From NCBI RefSeq assembly GCF_009707955.1, contig NZ_WMDQ01000002.1, positions 124,001 through 188,000 of the forward strand: a DNA stretch of 64,000 nt. The letters run 5' to 3'. The stretch comes from Flavobacterium sp. LC2016-13. Its GTDB lineage: Bacteria; Bacteroidota; Bacteroidia; Flavobacteriales; Flavobacteriaceae. A program made the translations under genes and the position numbers. The notes beneath the pieces are model-generated. The model was not told the origin of the DNA and made no database searches. It was given only the letters and a program-made list of their open reading frames with translations. Positions 36,654 through 45,034 of this stretch are shown here, piece after piece (the stretch's first letter is position 1; every line of letters begins with the position of its first letter).

Positions 36654-37505
36654 TCAAGCCACAATTTCACCGCCATTAATATGAATAAATTGTCCGGTAA
36701 TATAACTGCTGTCTTCACAGGCCAGGAAAACATAAGCAGGCGCGACTTCTGAAGGTTGTCCGGCTCTTTCCATCGGATTGTTTTTTCCGAAATCAGAGAG
36801 TTTGTCGAAACTTGCTACAATTAGAGGCGTCCATATTGGTCCTGGCGCAACGCCGTTTACACGGATTTTCTTTTTGGCCAACATTGTCGATAACGATCTT
36901 GTAAAACTTACAATCGCGCCTTTTGTACTCGCATAATCGGCTAAATGTTCGCTTCCGCGATATGCAGTAACAGAACTTGTATTGATAATTGTATCGCCTT
37001 CTGATAAAAAAGGCAACGCTGCTTTTGAAATATAGAAATAAGGATAAATATTGGTTTCGAATGTTTTTTGAAGCTGTGCCGGCGTAATTTTTTCCAATTC
37101 CGTTTGAGGAAATTGTACTGCGGCATTATTCACAACAACATTGAGTTTTTTAAAATGAGAATGGCATTTTTTGATCGCTGATTTGCAGAATTTATCGTCT
37201 TTTAAATCACCACTTATAATCAAACATTCCTGACCTTCTTTCTCAACAAGTTCTTTGGTTTTAAGGGCGTCTTTATCTTCTTTTAAATAAACTATGGCAA
37301 TATTGGCGCCTTCTCTGGCAAAATGTACGGCCACACTTCGGCCAATACCGCTGTCGCCGCCCGTTATAAAAGCAACTTTACCAAAAAGTTTTCCGCTTCC
37401 TGTGTAGTTCTCCCGAATAATCTCCGGTTGTGGATTCATTTGAAATTCGTTACCGGGAAGATTTTGTTTTTGTTCGGGAAATTTTTTTGGTTTTTCTGTT
37501 TCCAT
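36654..37505 (-). CDS. Short-chain dehydrogenase/reductase (general-stress type)
   Basis: 283 residues from ATG 37505; a TTG at 37514 is less likely. The N-terminal extension (KKFPEQKQNLPGNEFQMNPQ) is typical of the stress-induced SDR group such as B. subtilis general stress protein 39 homologues. The NAD(P) motif is TGGDSGIGRS. NNAA and the catalytic Ser with Tyr-x-x-x-Lys (YASTKG) are also present, and it ends INGGEIVA. Substrate unknown. Confidence 0.88.
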   Translation of the reverse strand: METEKPKKFPEQKQNLPGNEFQMNPQPEIIRENYTGSGKLFGKVAFITGGDSGIGRSVAVHFAREGANIAIVYLKEDKDALKTKELVEKEGQECLIISGDLKDDKFCKSAIKKCHSHFKKLNVVVNNAAVQFPQTELEKITPAQLQKTFETNIYPYFYISKAALPFLSEGDTIINTSSVTAYRGSEHLADYASTKGAIVSFTRSLSTMLAKKKIRVNGVAPGPIWTPLIVASFDKLSDFGKNNPMERAGQPSEVAPAYVFLACEDSSYITGQFIHINGGEIVA

Positions 37506-37778
37506 AATCCTCAATTTTAAGTCATTAATAAGGAACTAAAATAATTGGATTTTCAAAAAAAACTTAACTGGAAAAAATCAAAAATTAGCGCTATAGATGA
37601 TATTAAATCGTTGAAAAATAGAGATTTTGTAAATTTAAAAATAGATCATATAAAATAAAGAAACAAGATGTGAATTACTTTTAGTATGATTTTAAAACTG
37701 CCCTTTTTTAATTAAAAAAAGAGCATTCAAAAACACTGCAAAAGAATAAAAAAATAAACTATTTAATTAAAGAAAAAA

Positions 37779-38144
37779 ATGATACATCAAATCGATACAG
37801 CAGATAATATTGTTGCTTTTAGAGCATTAGCAGAAGTTACCAAAGAAGATTTTCAAAGCGTTGTAGTTCCCGCAGTAGAAAAGTTAGTAAAACAATTAAA
37901 CGAAATCAATTTTTTATTGGTTTTAGATACTGACTTAGAGAATTTTACTGCCGGTGCATGGCTTCAGGATGCGATGTTAGGACTTAAACATTTAGGAAAA
38001 TGGAACAGAGCTGCCATCATTTCAGATTCTGAAGAAATTATTTCGTTTACAAACGGATTTAGTTATGTAGTTCCGGGAGAATTTAAAGGTTTTAAAAAAC
38101 TAGATTTCAATAAAGCCTTAAACTGGGTTGAAGGGAATATATAA
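37779..38144 (+). CDS. STAS/SpoIIAA-like protein
   Basis: 121 residues matching the SpoIIAA-like family. It has a central FLLVLDTDLENFTAGAWLQD, then LGLKHLGKWNRAAIISD and a C-terminal PGEFKGF..LDFNKALNWV. Members are small cytoplasmic proteins of the STAS fold that may bind lipids or partner proteins. It lies just upstream of ku on the same strand. Confidence 0.8.
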   Translation: MIHQIDTADNIVAFRALAEVTKEDFQSVVVPAVEKLVKQLNEINFLLVLDTDLENFTAGAWLQDAMLGLKHLGKWNRAAIISDSEEIISFTNGFSYVVPGEFKGFKKLDFNKALNWVEGNI

Positions 38145-38163
38145 TTTTAAATTTTAGTCCCGA

Positions 38164-38179
38164 TCCCGAAATTTCGGGA
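38164..38179. repeat. CCCGAAATTTCGGG palindrome
   Basis: TCCCGAAATTTCGGGA is a perfect 16-bp palindrome flanked by further CCCGAT/ACGGGAT copies (38158-38186). There is no T-run, so it is more likely a small dispersed palindrome than a terminator. Confidence 0.55.
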
Positions 38180-38256
38180 CGGGATAGATTTTAGATTTAC
38201 TGCTGAGGCTTCTCGATTTTCTACGATTTTCAAGCTAACAATAAAACGAACGTATT

Positions 38257-39018
38257 ATGAGGGCAATATGGACAGGTTCTATAAGTTTTGGGTTAATCAA
38301 TATTCCCATAAAAATGTTTTCTGCCGTGCAGGAAAGTACGCTTGATATGGATATGCTGGATGAAAAAGATCATGCCAACATAAAATTTAAGCGTGTAAAC
38401 GAAAAAACAGGAAAAGAAGTTACGTTTGCCAACATTGTAAAAGGCTATAAAATCGATGATAAATATGTTATTGTTGAAGATGAAGATTTTGAAGCCGCAG
38501 ATGCCATCAAAACCAAAACAATAGACATTCAGAGTTTTGCTTTCGAAAAAGAAATCGAAAGCATTTATTATGAACAACCTTATTATCTCGAACCGGATAA
38601 AGGTGCGATGAATGCCTACGGTTTATTGCGAGATGCACTTGAAGCAACAGGAAAAGTAGGAGTGACGAGTTTTGTTTTAAGAAACAAAGAAAGCCTTGCG
38701 ATTTTAAAACCGTATAAAAATGTTATTCTCTTAAACAGAATTCGGTTCGAGCAGGAAATTAGAGATACAACAGAACTCAAGCTTCCGCCAATTTCTAAAA
38801 CCAAAACCAAAGAAATGGATATGGCCAATAAACTAATTGAGCAACTGACTGAAAAGTTTGATATAAGCAATTATAAAGACGAATATACAGATAAGCTCTT
38901 AAAAATAATTAAGACCAAAGCCAAAGGCAAAAAACAAACAAAAACACCAAAACTAGAAGTTGTACACAAACAAAGGGACGATTTATTAAGCATGCTGAAA
39001 GCAAGTCTTTCTTCTTAA
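38257..39018 (+). CDS. ku: Ku-type DNA end-binding protein
   Basis: 253 residues of the bacterial Ku family. It starts [20 protein letters not shown] and contains [43 protein letters not shown] and [17 protein letters not shown]. Ku forms a ring homodimer on double-strand ends and recruits LigD for non-homologous end joining. The ligD gene is convergent immediately downstream. The Lys-rich C-terminal tail is typical. Confidence 0.95.
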   Translation: MRAIWTGSISFGLINIPIKMFSAVQESTLDMDMLDEKDHANIKFKRVNEKTGKEVTFANIVKGYKIDDKYVIVEDEDFEAADAIKTKTIDIQSFAFEKEIESIYYEQPYYLEPDKGAMNAYGLLRDALEATGKVGVTSFVLRNKESLAILKPYKNVILLNRIRFEQEIRDTTELKLPPISKTKTKEMDMANKLIEQLTEKFDISNYKDEYTDKLLKIIKTKAKGKKQTKTPKLEVVHKQRDDLLSMLKASLSS

Positions 39019-39031
39019 TTGTTAATTGTTT

Positions 39032-39104
39032 AATTATGAATTATGAGTTATAAATTATGAGTTAAGAGTTTAGTATAACCATTAACCATTAACAATTCAT
39101 AATT
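39032..39104. repeat. AATTATGAATT inverted repeat between ku and ligD
   Basis: AATTATGAATT (39032-39042) and AATTCATAATT (39094-39104) enclose AT-rich sequence with TTAACCATTAACAATT. The same vocabulary recurs at 44171-44218 and 51648-51700, so it is a small repeat family. It also overlaps the last codons of ligD. Confidence 0.5.
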
Positions 39105-41613
39105 TCCCCATTATTTTCTTCAAATTCGCGCCTTTGCCTAAAACGGGAGTCCATAAATCGCCTTTTTTCTCAAAACGCTGTAGTGCATTTTTAATGGTGA
39201 ATTGCGACGGATGCAGTTTCGAATTTACTTCGCTCCATTCTAATGGCGTAGAAACCTGCGCTCCGGCAACTGGCCTTACAGAATAAGGTGCAGCAAGCGT
39301 TTGTCCACGTCTGTTTTGTAAGTAATCAACGTAGATTTTATTTTTTCTCTTTTTGATGCTTCTTTCCAGAGACGTTATTTTTGGTAAACGTTCGTGAATT
39401 TTTCTGGCAATTAATTCGGCAAAAATCTTGATCGAATCATAATCATATTGCGCTCCAAGCGGAATATAAACATGCAAACCGGAAGCGCCGGACGTTTTAC
39501 AATAACATTCAGTTTCAAGTTCATCCATAATTTCTTTTACGGTCAAGGCCGTTTGTATTACCTCTTCAAATTTATCGTTGGAAGGATCAATATCGATAAC
39601 CAGCCAATCCGGATTTTCGATGTGATTAATCGTAGAATTCCACGGATTTATTTCAATACAACCCAAATTTGCCATATAAAGTAAAGTCGCTTTATCATTG
39701 CAAATCAGGTAATTTAAATTTTCATTATTAGATTCAGAAAACACCTTTTTTGTTTTTAGCCAGGAAGGTATTTTATCTACATCAACATCTTTTTGATAAA
39801 AATTAGGCTCTGTAATTCCGTTAGGAAAACGGTTCATCGATTGCGGACGATCTTTAAGATAGGGAAGAATCAAATCGGCAACTTCATTATAATATTGCAC
39901 AATTTCGCCTTTTGTTATTTTATCATCAGGAAAATATATTTTATTTTGATTCGTAAGATGAACGGTATTTTTACCCACTTTCAAATCAAAATTATCCTCT
40001 GTTTTATTTGTTTTTGGATCTTCAGCTGCAGTCATAACATCTTTATTTGGTTTGGTTTTGTTTTTTGACGGAAGAAAAACTTCAGTTGCTTTTTTATCGA
40101 CTCTTAAACCCAAATATACCGGATGACGGAGCCGCAAATCATCTGTCCATTCTGTAAATTTAACCTGCGCCACAAATTTTGGTTTAATCCATTGAATAGA
40201 ATCTCTTAACGGAACTTTTTCAGCAACCGGCGATTCATTTATAAAATAAGGTTTAAACTTTGTATAAAGTTGTTTCAGCGTATCTTCAGTAAATCCCGTT
40301 CCGCATTTTCCAATAAATTTCAGATCTTTTCCATAATATTGTCCCAGTAAAATGGCACCAAAATACTGACGTGAATTCTTTGGTTTTGTAATACCAATAA
40401 TAACCGCTTCTTCTTGTTGGGCAATTTTTATTTTAAGCCAGTCGCTGTTTCTTTTTCCAACGAAATAAAGACTTGAAGCCTTTTTGGCGATAATACCTTC
40501 TCTTTTATTTTTAGCAGCTAATTCTAATTGTTTTATACCGTTTTCAATTGTATGTTCTGAATAGAAAACATTCGAAAATGAATATTTTTCCAATAACATT
40601 TTCAAAAGTTCCTTTCTTTCCAGCAAAGGCAAATTGGTAGTTGAAAAACCATCGAGATTTAAAATATCAAAAACATAATATTTTATAATTCCCTTTCCGG
40701 TTTTAAGATAATTTTGAAGCAACTGAAAATTAGCTTCACCAGAAGCATTTTCTACCACAACTTCGCCGTCTAAAATAGCCTGATGCTTTATTTTTTGTAA
40801 TTCCTTTTGTATGGATTCAAAATTTTTATCGAACGAAAGTTTGTTTCGGCTAAATAATGCAACATCATCAGAATTAATTACAGCAACCGTTCTGTAACCA
40901 TCATATTTGTTTTCGAAAATCCATTCAGGATCATTAAATGGCTCTTCTGAAAGTGTTGCCAACATTGGCTTTACAAAAGAAATAGTGGCTGTTTTTTTGG
41001 TTTTTTTAGCAGCAGGAACTGCCTTTTTTTCTGAAGTTTCAGTTTTCTTTTCCAGCGATTCCAGAGTTCGGTTAGAAAGTACTGATTTATCTTTTTTCAG
41101 AATATCTTCGGTAGAAGCAAATTCATCTTTTTTCTTAATCAGCAACCAGGCATTTTCCTGTTTGCCATTTAGTTTCACCAATGAAAATTCTCCTTTAAGT
41201 TTTTTTCCTTTTAAGATAAAACTTAAATGTCCTTTATTTAAATCTGATTTCAGTGTTTTTTTTGCAGAAGAAGAGGTATCATCTGCAGAAGAATACGTTC
41301 CGTTATCCCAAACAATAACATTTCCGGCGCCGTAATTTCCTTCGGGGATAGAACCTTCAAAATCTTTATAATCATAAGGATGATCCTCGACCATCATCGC
41401 CAGTCGTTTTACGTCAGGATCCATCGACGGGCCTTTTGGTACGGCCCAACTTTTTAAAACGCCATCCAACTCCAATCTAAAATCATAATGCAAATGAGAG
41501 GCCGCATGTTTTTGAACAACAAAAATCAGGTCTTTTTCAGATTTTCCAATTTTGCCTTTCGGTTCTTCTGTTTGCTTAAAATTACGTTTTTGATTGTATT
41601 TGGAAAGTGACAT
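39097..41613 (-). CDS. ligD: ATP-dependent DNA ligase D (PE-LIG-POL)
   Basis: 838 residues with all three LigD domains. The N-terminal 3'-phosphoesterase (about 30-155) has HLHYDFRLELDGVLKSWAVP and GNYGAGNV. After a Lys/Ala-rich linker comes the ligase (about 212-515) with catalytic K236 in ENKYDGYR and IIAKK and WLKIK motifs. The C-terminal primase-polymerase (about 545-838) has YLICNDKATLLYMANLGCIE, VIDIDPS and SGASGLHVYIPL. It processes and seals double-strand breaks with Ku, encoded opposite. Confidence 0.95.
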   Translation of the reverse strand: MSLSKYNQKRNFKQTEEPKGKIGKSEKDLIFVVQKHAASHLHYDFRLELDGVLKSWAVPKGPSMDPDVKRLAMMVEDHPYDYKDFEGSIPEGNYGAGNVIVWDNGTYSSADDTSSSAKKTLKSDLNKGHLSFILKGKKLKGEFSLVKLNGKQENAWLLIKKKDEFASTEDILKKDKSVLSNRTLESLEKKTETSEKKAVPAAKKTKKTATISFVKPMLATLSEEPFNDPEWIFENKYDGYRTVAVINSDDVALFSRNKLSFDKNFESIQKELQKIKHQAILDGEVVVENASGEANFQLLQNYLKTGKGIIKYYVFDILNLDGFSTTNLPLLERKELLKMLLEKYSFSNVFYSEHTIENGIKQLELAAKNKREGIIAKKASSLYFVGKRNSDWLKIKIAQQEEAVIIGITKPKNSRQYFGAILLGQYYGKDLKFIGKCGTGFTEDTLKQLYTKFKPYFINESPVAEKVPLRDSIQWIKPKFVAQVKFTEWTDDLRLRHPVYLGLRVDKKATEVFLPSKNKTKPNKDVMTAAEDPKTNKTEDNFDLKVGKNTVHLTNQNKIYFPDDKITKGEIVQYYNEVADLILPYLKDRPQSMNRFPNGITEPNFYQKDVDVDKIPSWLKTKKVFSESNNENLNYLICNDKATLLYMANLGCIEINPWNSTINHIENPDWLVIDIDPSNDKFEEVIQTALTVKEIMDELETECYCKTSGASGLHVYIPLGAQYDYDSIKIFAELIARKIHERLPKITSLERSIKKRKNKIYVDYLQNRRGQTLAAPYSVRPVAGAQVSTPLEWSEVNSKLHPSQFTIKNALQRFEKKGDLWTPVLGKGANLKKIMGKL

Positions 41614-41673
41614 GATTAGCGTATTTATCGGTTCATAGTCTGCTTTTTAAAGTGAAATTAAAGTAAAAAAAAA

Positions 41674-41743
41674 TGTACTTCCTAGTTGTCATTTTGCTCT
41701 TTAATTGAAAAAATTAAAAACAAAAGTGAAACCGGGAAGTACA
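41674..41743 (-). terminator. Long imperfect terminator hairpin
   Basis: On the minus strand TGTACTTCC (41743-41735) pairs with GGAAGTACA (41682-41674). An inner stem CACTTTTG.../...CAAAATG extends it, and a T9 run follows. It probably ends the transcript of the 94-residue gene. Confidence 0.65.
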
Positions 41744-41749
41744 AGATCT

Positions 41750-42034
41750 TTATGCGTGTTCAGTAATAGTATCTGAGTTATCTGCATTTGCTTTCGCTTC
41801 AGATGCTTTTCTCTGAATTTTTTTATAAATAGCTGAAGCCAGAATTGGTAAAGCAAGTCCTGCAACAACAGCTCCGGCTTTTTTATGCCCTGTTTTCTTT
41901 AAAACGGCACCGGCAATTAATGTTCCGACTCCGGCAACAACCAATTGTTTTGCAGAAATATTTAACGTTTTATTTTCTAGTTCTTCAGGTACGATTCCGT
42001 GTAACAATGGATTAATGAAATTTAAGTTTTCCAT
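41750..42034 (-). CDS. Small membrane protein, uncharacterised
   Basis: 94 residues with two hydrophobic glycine/alanine-rich helices (QLVVAGVGTLIAGAVL and AGAVVAGLALPILASAIY) separated by a basic turn KKTGHKK, and a polar tail. This is a common layout for small stress-related membrane proteins, but I recognise no family. It lies upstream of ligD on the same strand. Confidence 0.6.
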   Translation of the reverse strand: MENLNFINPLLHGIVPEELENKTLNISAKQLVVAGVGTLIAGAVLKKTGHKKAGAVVAGLALPILASAIYKKIQRKASEAKANADNSDTITEHA

Positions 42035-42100
42035 GAGTTTTTTAATATTAATTAAACATTTGTAAGGATCTGATCTATTTTTAAATTTTAAAGCATCAGA

Positions 42101-42289
42101 TTAATTCTTTTTGTCTTCTAAATCTTTTGTTTTGTCTTTTGAAATACGATTTGGACTGTCGTCTATAAATTCTTCAACAGTCTGAGTGTTTTTATTTTTA
42201 TCAGAATCTAATTTTGATTCATGAAGATTTTCTACTGTTTCTTTTTCCGGACAATTATCATTATCAGGATCATAATTCTTCTCGACCAT
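42101..42289 (-). CDS. Small acidic hydrophilic protein
   Basis: 62 residues, rich in Asp, Glu, Lys and Asn with almost no hydrophobic residues (DSDKNKNTQTVEEFIDDS). It is predicted disordered. It resembles the larger acidic proteins at 44261 and 47271 in composition, not clearly in sequence. It is on the same strand as the membrane protein downstream, 66 bp away. Function unknown; hydrophilin-like stress protection is speculation. Confidence 0.5.
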   Translation of the reverse strand: MVEKNYDPDNDNCPEKETVENLHESKLDSDKNKNTQTVEEFIDDSPNRISKDKTKDLEDKKN

Positions 42290-42609
42290 AACCTTTAATT
42301 TAAAAAATTACTTTTCATTATTTTGATACTATCAAAGTTACGCAAAATGGTTCCATCTTGCTTATACAATTAACATTTTGGATTATATAATTATCAGGAT
42401 TTGCAGTATGTTAAAGCAAAAATGAATGCTGAAAAAATTAACATTTAAAAAAAATGAATCTAAAAATTATATAAAATCGCATAATTATTTTGTAATACAT
42501 TCTTATTAAAAAGTTCCAATATTTGTTTAATAATTTAAAGATTGATTTAAAAACGTTAAAGGATTTGTGTTTAATATCAATCAATTTATTAATGTTAAAA
42601 TGAATTACC
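42290..42609. other. Intergenic region, 320 bp
   Basis: Very AT-rich divergent region between the small acidic protein gene and a receiver gene. It should carry both promoters. No exact TAnnTTTG was found and there is no gene. Confidence 0.45.
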
Positions 42610-43056
42610 ATGAATAAAAAAGGACCAATCGTACTTATAGAAAATAACCAGGGAGATCGTAAATTATTTACGCAAATATTTTCTGAATTAGGTTTTTCTA
42701 ATAATATCCTCTATTTTCATTCAGGAAATGACGCTTATAATTATTTGAAACCTAATCATGTAAAACCATTTTTGATATTTTCAGATATTGTACTTCTCCA
42801 CATGGATGACGAACAGGAAATTAATATTAGTTTTAAAAATTTAAGTATTGAACTAAATTGCCCTTGTTTGTTTTTTACAACTGTTTTTAACCAATGTTTT
42901 GTAATGGATTTGTATTCTGTACCAACACAAAATTACATGGTTAAGCCTTACAGCTATGAAAAGTTTAAAGAAATTATCAAGACAATTCTTGAATATTGGC
43001 ACAAAAATGAATTTATAGAGCAAAGCAGCACAAAAAAGAAAAAAGATAAACTTTAA
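42610..43056 (+). CDS. Atypical single receiver protein
   Basis: 148 residues of receiver fold with IVLIENNQGDRKLF, phospho-acceptor D59 (FSDIVL), T90 and K112 (YMVKPYSYE). The usual acidic pair is E11-N12, so Mg binding may be weaker. A Lys-rich tail (KKKKDKL) follows. No output domain and no adjacent kinase. Confidence 0.7.
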   Translation: MNKKGPIVLIENNQGDRKLFTQIFSELGFSNNILYFHSGNDAYNYLKPNHVKPFLIFSDIVLLHMDDEQEINISFKNLSIELNCPCLFFTTVFNQCFVMDLYSVPTQNYMVKPYSYEKFKEIIKTILEYWHKNEFIEQSSTKKKKDKL

Positions 43057-43211
43057 TTGTGTAACTTTCTCTATCTCAAATGATAATGATATAATTCTGG
43101 AAGGGTAACATATAACTTAGTAATTTGATTTATTTATAATCTTTGTAAAAGGAGAATATGTAAATATTAACCTCATATCAAAATCAAATTATTAATTCAA
43201 AAAATAGCATT

Positions 43212-43466
43212 ATGAAAAATTTATTTATAACAATCGCCATGGTTATGTTTTTTGGAAGTGCGATTGCACAAGAAACTCCAAAACAAACCAAAAGTACTCA
43301 GGATACAGTAAAGGAGCATTTAGCAAAAAAAAGAAGTGCTGCTGAAGCTAAAAAGGCAAATAAAGAACAAAAAGCAAATGAGGCCAAAATGACTTCAGAT
43401 CTAACTCATCCAGCCACAAAAGATACTATTAGTACTCTGAATACTAAAAGAAAGACAAAAAAATAG
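43212..43466 (+). CDS. Small exported Lys/Ala-rich protein
   Basis: 84 residues. The signal peptide MKNLFITIAMVMFFGSAIAQ is followed by a 64-residue, highly charged, helix-prone part (KKRSAAEAKKANKEQKANEA). Predicted periplasmic. No family recognised. It has its own strong terminator. Confidence 0.6.
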   Translation: MKNLFITIAMVMFFGSAIAQETPKQTKSTQDTVKEHLAKKRSAAEAKKANKEQKANEAKMTSDLTHPATKDTISTLNTKRKTKK

Positions 43467-43478
43467 TTGGATAAAAAC

Positions 43479-43512
43479 AAAAAAGCGGTAACATAATGTT
43501 ACCGCTTTTTTT
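43479..43512. terminator. Bidirectional terminator
   Basis: The stem AAAAGCGGTAACAT/ATGTTACCGCTTTT is followed by Ts on plus and preceded by As. It overlaps the stop codon of the tiny gene at 43511. Confidence 0.9.
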
Positions 43513-43663
43513 AGTCAATTTCGAGTGAGTCTGTGTGTTTTGTTACAATTGTTAAGTTTTTGTCTCTGTGGTTTACATCTTCGTCATCGCAGTGATCGCA
43601 ATTTATACTTACCAATGCAATGAAGATAATTAACACCAAGACATAAATGTTCAAGTGCTTCAT
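43511..43663 (-). CDS. Tiny exported or lipoprotein gene (50 residues)
   Basis: Found by reading the minus strand: ATG 43663 to TAA 43511. The product starts MKHLNIYVLVLIIFIALVSI, then NCDHCDDEDVNHRD, so a hydrophobic export segment precedes a CxxC acidic cluster with a possible lipobox cysteine. It is flanked by a terminator that fits its 3' end. Unknown function; the coding claim rests on the signal-like start and terminator. Confidence 0.45.
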   Translation of the reverse strand: MKHLNIYVLVLIIFIALVSINCDHCDDEDVNHRDKNLTIVTKHTDSLEID

Positions 43664-43776
43664 AATGTTCGTTTTATGGAGTTATACAATCAGTATTTCC
43701 GCAAAAATAAATAAGCGAAAAAGGTGTTATTTATATAATTTTTAAAAATTGTTATATAATTCCCATGTCTTGTATT

Positions 43777-44169
43777 TTAAATTTGATCATCCCCATTTTC
43801 ATTTTCGATCTTTTTAATCTCGACTTTTTCTTTTTTAATGGCTTGTCGTAATAACCCAAATAAGCTCATATAAATATTGGCTACAAAAACCAAAGCAAAC
43901 CCTCCAATTAGATATCCGCGCCAATCATCAATTAATAATTTGTAATCACAAAGAATAATAAAAAATATAGTGACATAATGGCTAAAACAATATTCACACG
44001 TGAAAAGATAAAAAAGCTTTCGGGTTAGCAAAAGCTTACTGTTTTTAGAACATTCAATACAATATTCCCGTGGTTCCTTAAATATTTCTTCGTGCGTTAC
44101 AGTCCAGCTAACGCACGAAATAGGAATAGCCAGAACGAAAAGCCAAACAATTTGAGTTGATATATCCAT
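43777..44169 (-). CDS. Membrane protein with CxxC pairs, uncharacterised
   Basis: 130 residues with about three membrane helices. It has the recurring pattern CVSWTVTHEEIFKEPREYC, then IECSKN, a basic stretch, and YLFTCEYCFSHYVT. The cysteine pairs (CIEC, CEYC) and histidine could bind a metal ion near the membrane surface. I recall similar proteins across several phyla without a known role. It is on the same strand as the acidic protein gene upstream. Confidence 0.65.
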   Translation of the reverse strand: MDISTQIVWLFVLAIPISCVSWTVTHEEIFKEPREYCIECSKNSKLLLTRKLFYLFTCEYCFSHYVTIFFIILCDYKLLIDDWRGYLIGGFALVFVANIYMSLFGLLRQAIKKEKVEIKKIENENGDDQI

Positions 44170-44260
44170 ATTTTTAATTATGAATTGTTAATTATAAGTT
44201 ATGAATTATAAGTTATTAGTTGAAATCTAAAATCTTCAATCTAAAATCTGCAATCATCTC

Positions 44261-44653
44261 TTATTCTCTGGGATGGTTTTCGTGAAAATGTTCGTCATCT
44301 TCTTCCAGTTTTTCATTTTCGTCATTATCAAGATCGCCATCTTTTTCTATCGTTTCGTCGAGATCGTTTTGATTAAAATCGTCGTTGTCTTCATCGTTGG
44401 TAATTAAATCATCTTCATTAACGATTCTTTCCTCGTTCGGAATATTTTCATTTCGGTTATAATCGTTTGTTTCGTGATTGATATCATGAAGTTCTTCGTC
44501 TTTATACTGAAGATCATCTTCTTTGTATTGATATTTATCATTATCAAATAGTTCTGCAACAGATGAATCTCTTTTAGAATCTATAATCGTGTCTTCGTCA
44601 TGGTGAAAGTTACGTTCAAACTGACCGCTATTTCTATTATTTTCAGTTTTCAT
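44261..44653 (-). CDS. Acidic disordered protein, katE-flanking paralogue 1
   Basis: 130 residues from ATG 44653; an earlier ATG at 44692 is possible. About 40 percent Asp and Glu, with Asn and His, no hydrophobic core. The block NEERIVNEDDLITNDEDN and the ending HPRE match PDEEQIINEDNAITNDEDQ and HPRQF of the protein at 47271-47636, so the two are paralogues on either side of katE. Function unknown; charge-rich disordered proteins sometimes protect against drying or oxidation, which is inference. Confidence 0.65.
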   Translation of the reverse strand: MKTENNRNSGQFERNFHHDEDTIIDSKRDSSVAELFDNDKYQYKEDDLQYKDEELHDINHETNDYNRNENIPNEERIVNEDDLITNDEDNDDFNQNDLDETIEKDGDLDNDENEKLEEDDEHFHENHPRE

Positions 44654-45034
44654 ACTATATAAGTTTAAAGAGTAAAATTTTAAGTTTTTCAATACTTACA
44701 AATCTAATTCAGAACACAATAAAAAGCCTTACAGAAATTTTAATTCTAATTGTATAATTAACAGTTGCTTGTGTTTTTTTGATTTAAAAAAAAACATAAT
44801 TCAAAACGTTATAAATCAGTTTTTTTTTACTTAAAGATGTACAAGCCTCATATATAGCAATGATAATCAAATATTTAAATATTGTAATCTTTGATTAGAA
44901 TGATGTAAGCTCTTGGTTTTCAATGTAAGTTAAATTTGTTTGACTATCTATATTGCTGAATTTGTCGATAACCTAAAATTCTTACATAGAATACAGATTT
45001 AGTATAGTATTTATAAACCTTTAAAATTAATAAC
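44654..45034. other. Divergent regulatory region upstream of katE
   Basis: 381 bp between the acidic protein gene (minus) and katE (plus). No gene was seen. It contains the inverted repeat at 44864-44897 and must hold both promoters. Confidence 0.5.
44864..44897. promoter_or_regulatory. TAATCAAA inverted repeat, possible operator
   Basis: TAATCAAA (44864-44871) and TTTGATTA (44890-44897) are perfect 8-bp arms 18 bp apart, enclosing ATATTTAAATAT-like sequence. They lie about 140 bp upstream of katE. They could be a regulator site for peroxide response or chance in AT-rich DNA. Confidence 0.35.

Noticed and set aside
40907..41335. 142-codon plus-strand frame
   Set aside because: Antisense to ligD; Ser/Phe-rich composition and no start context.
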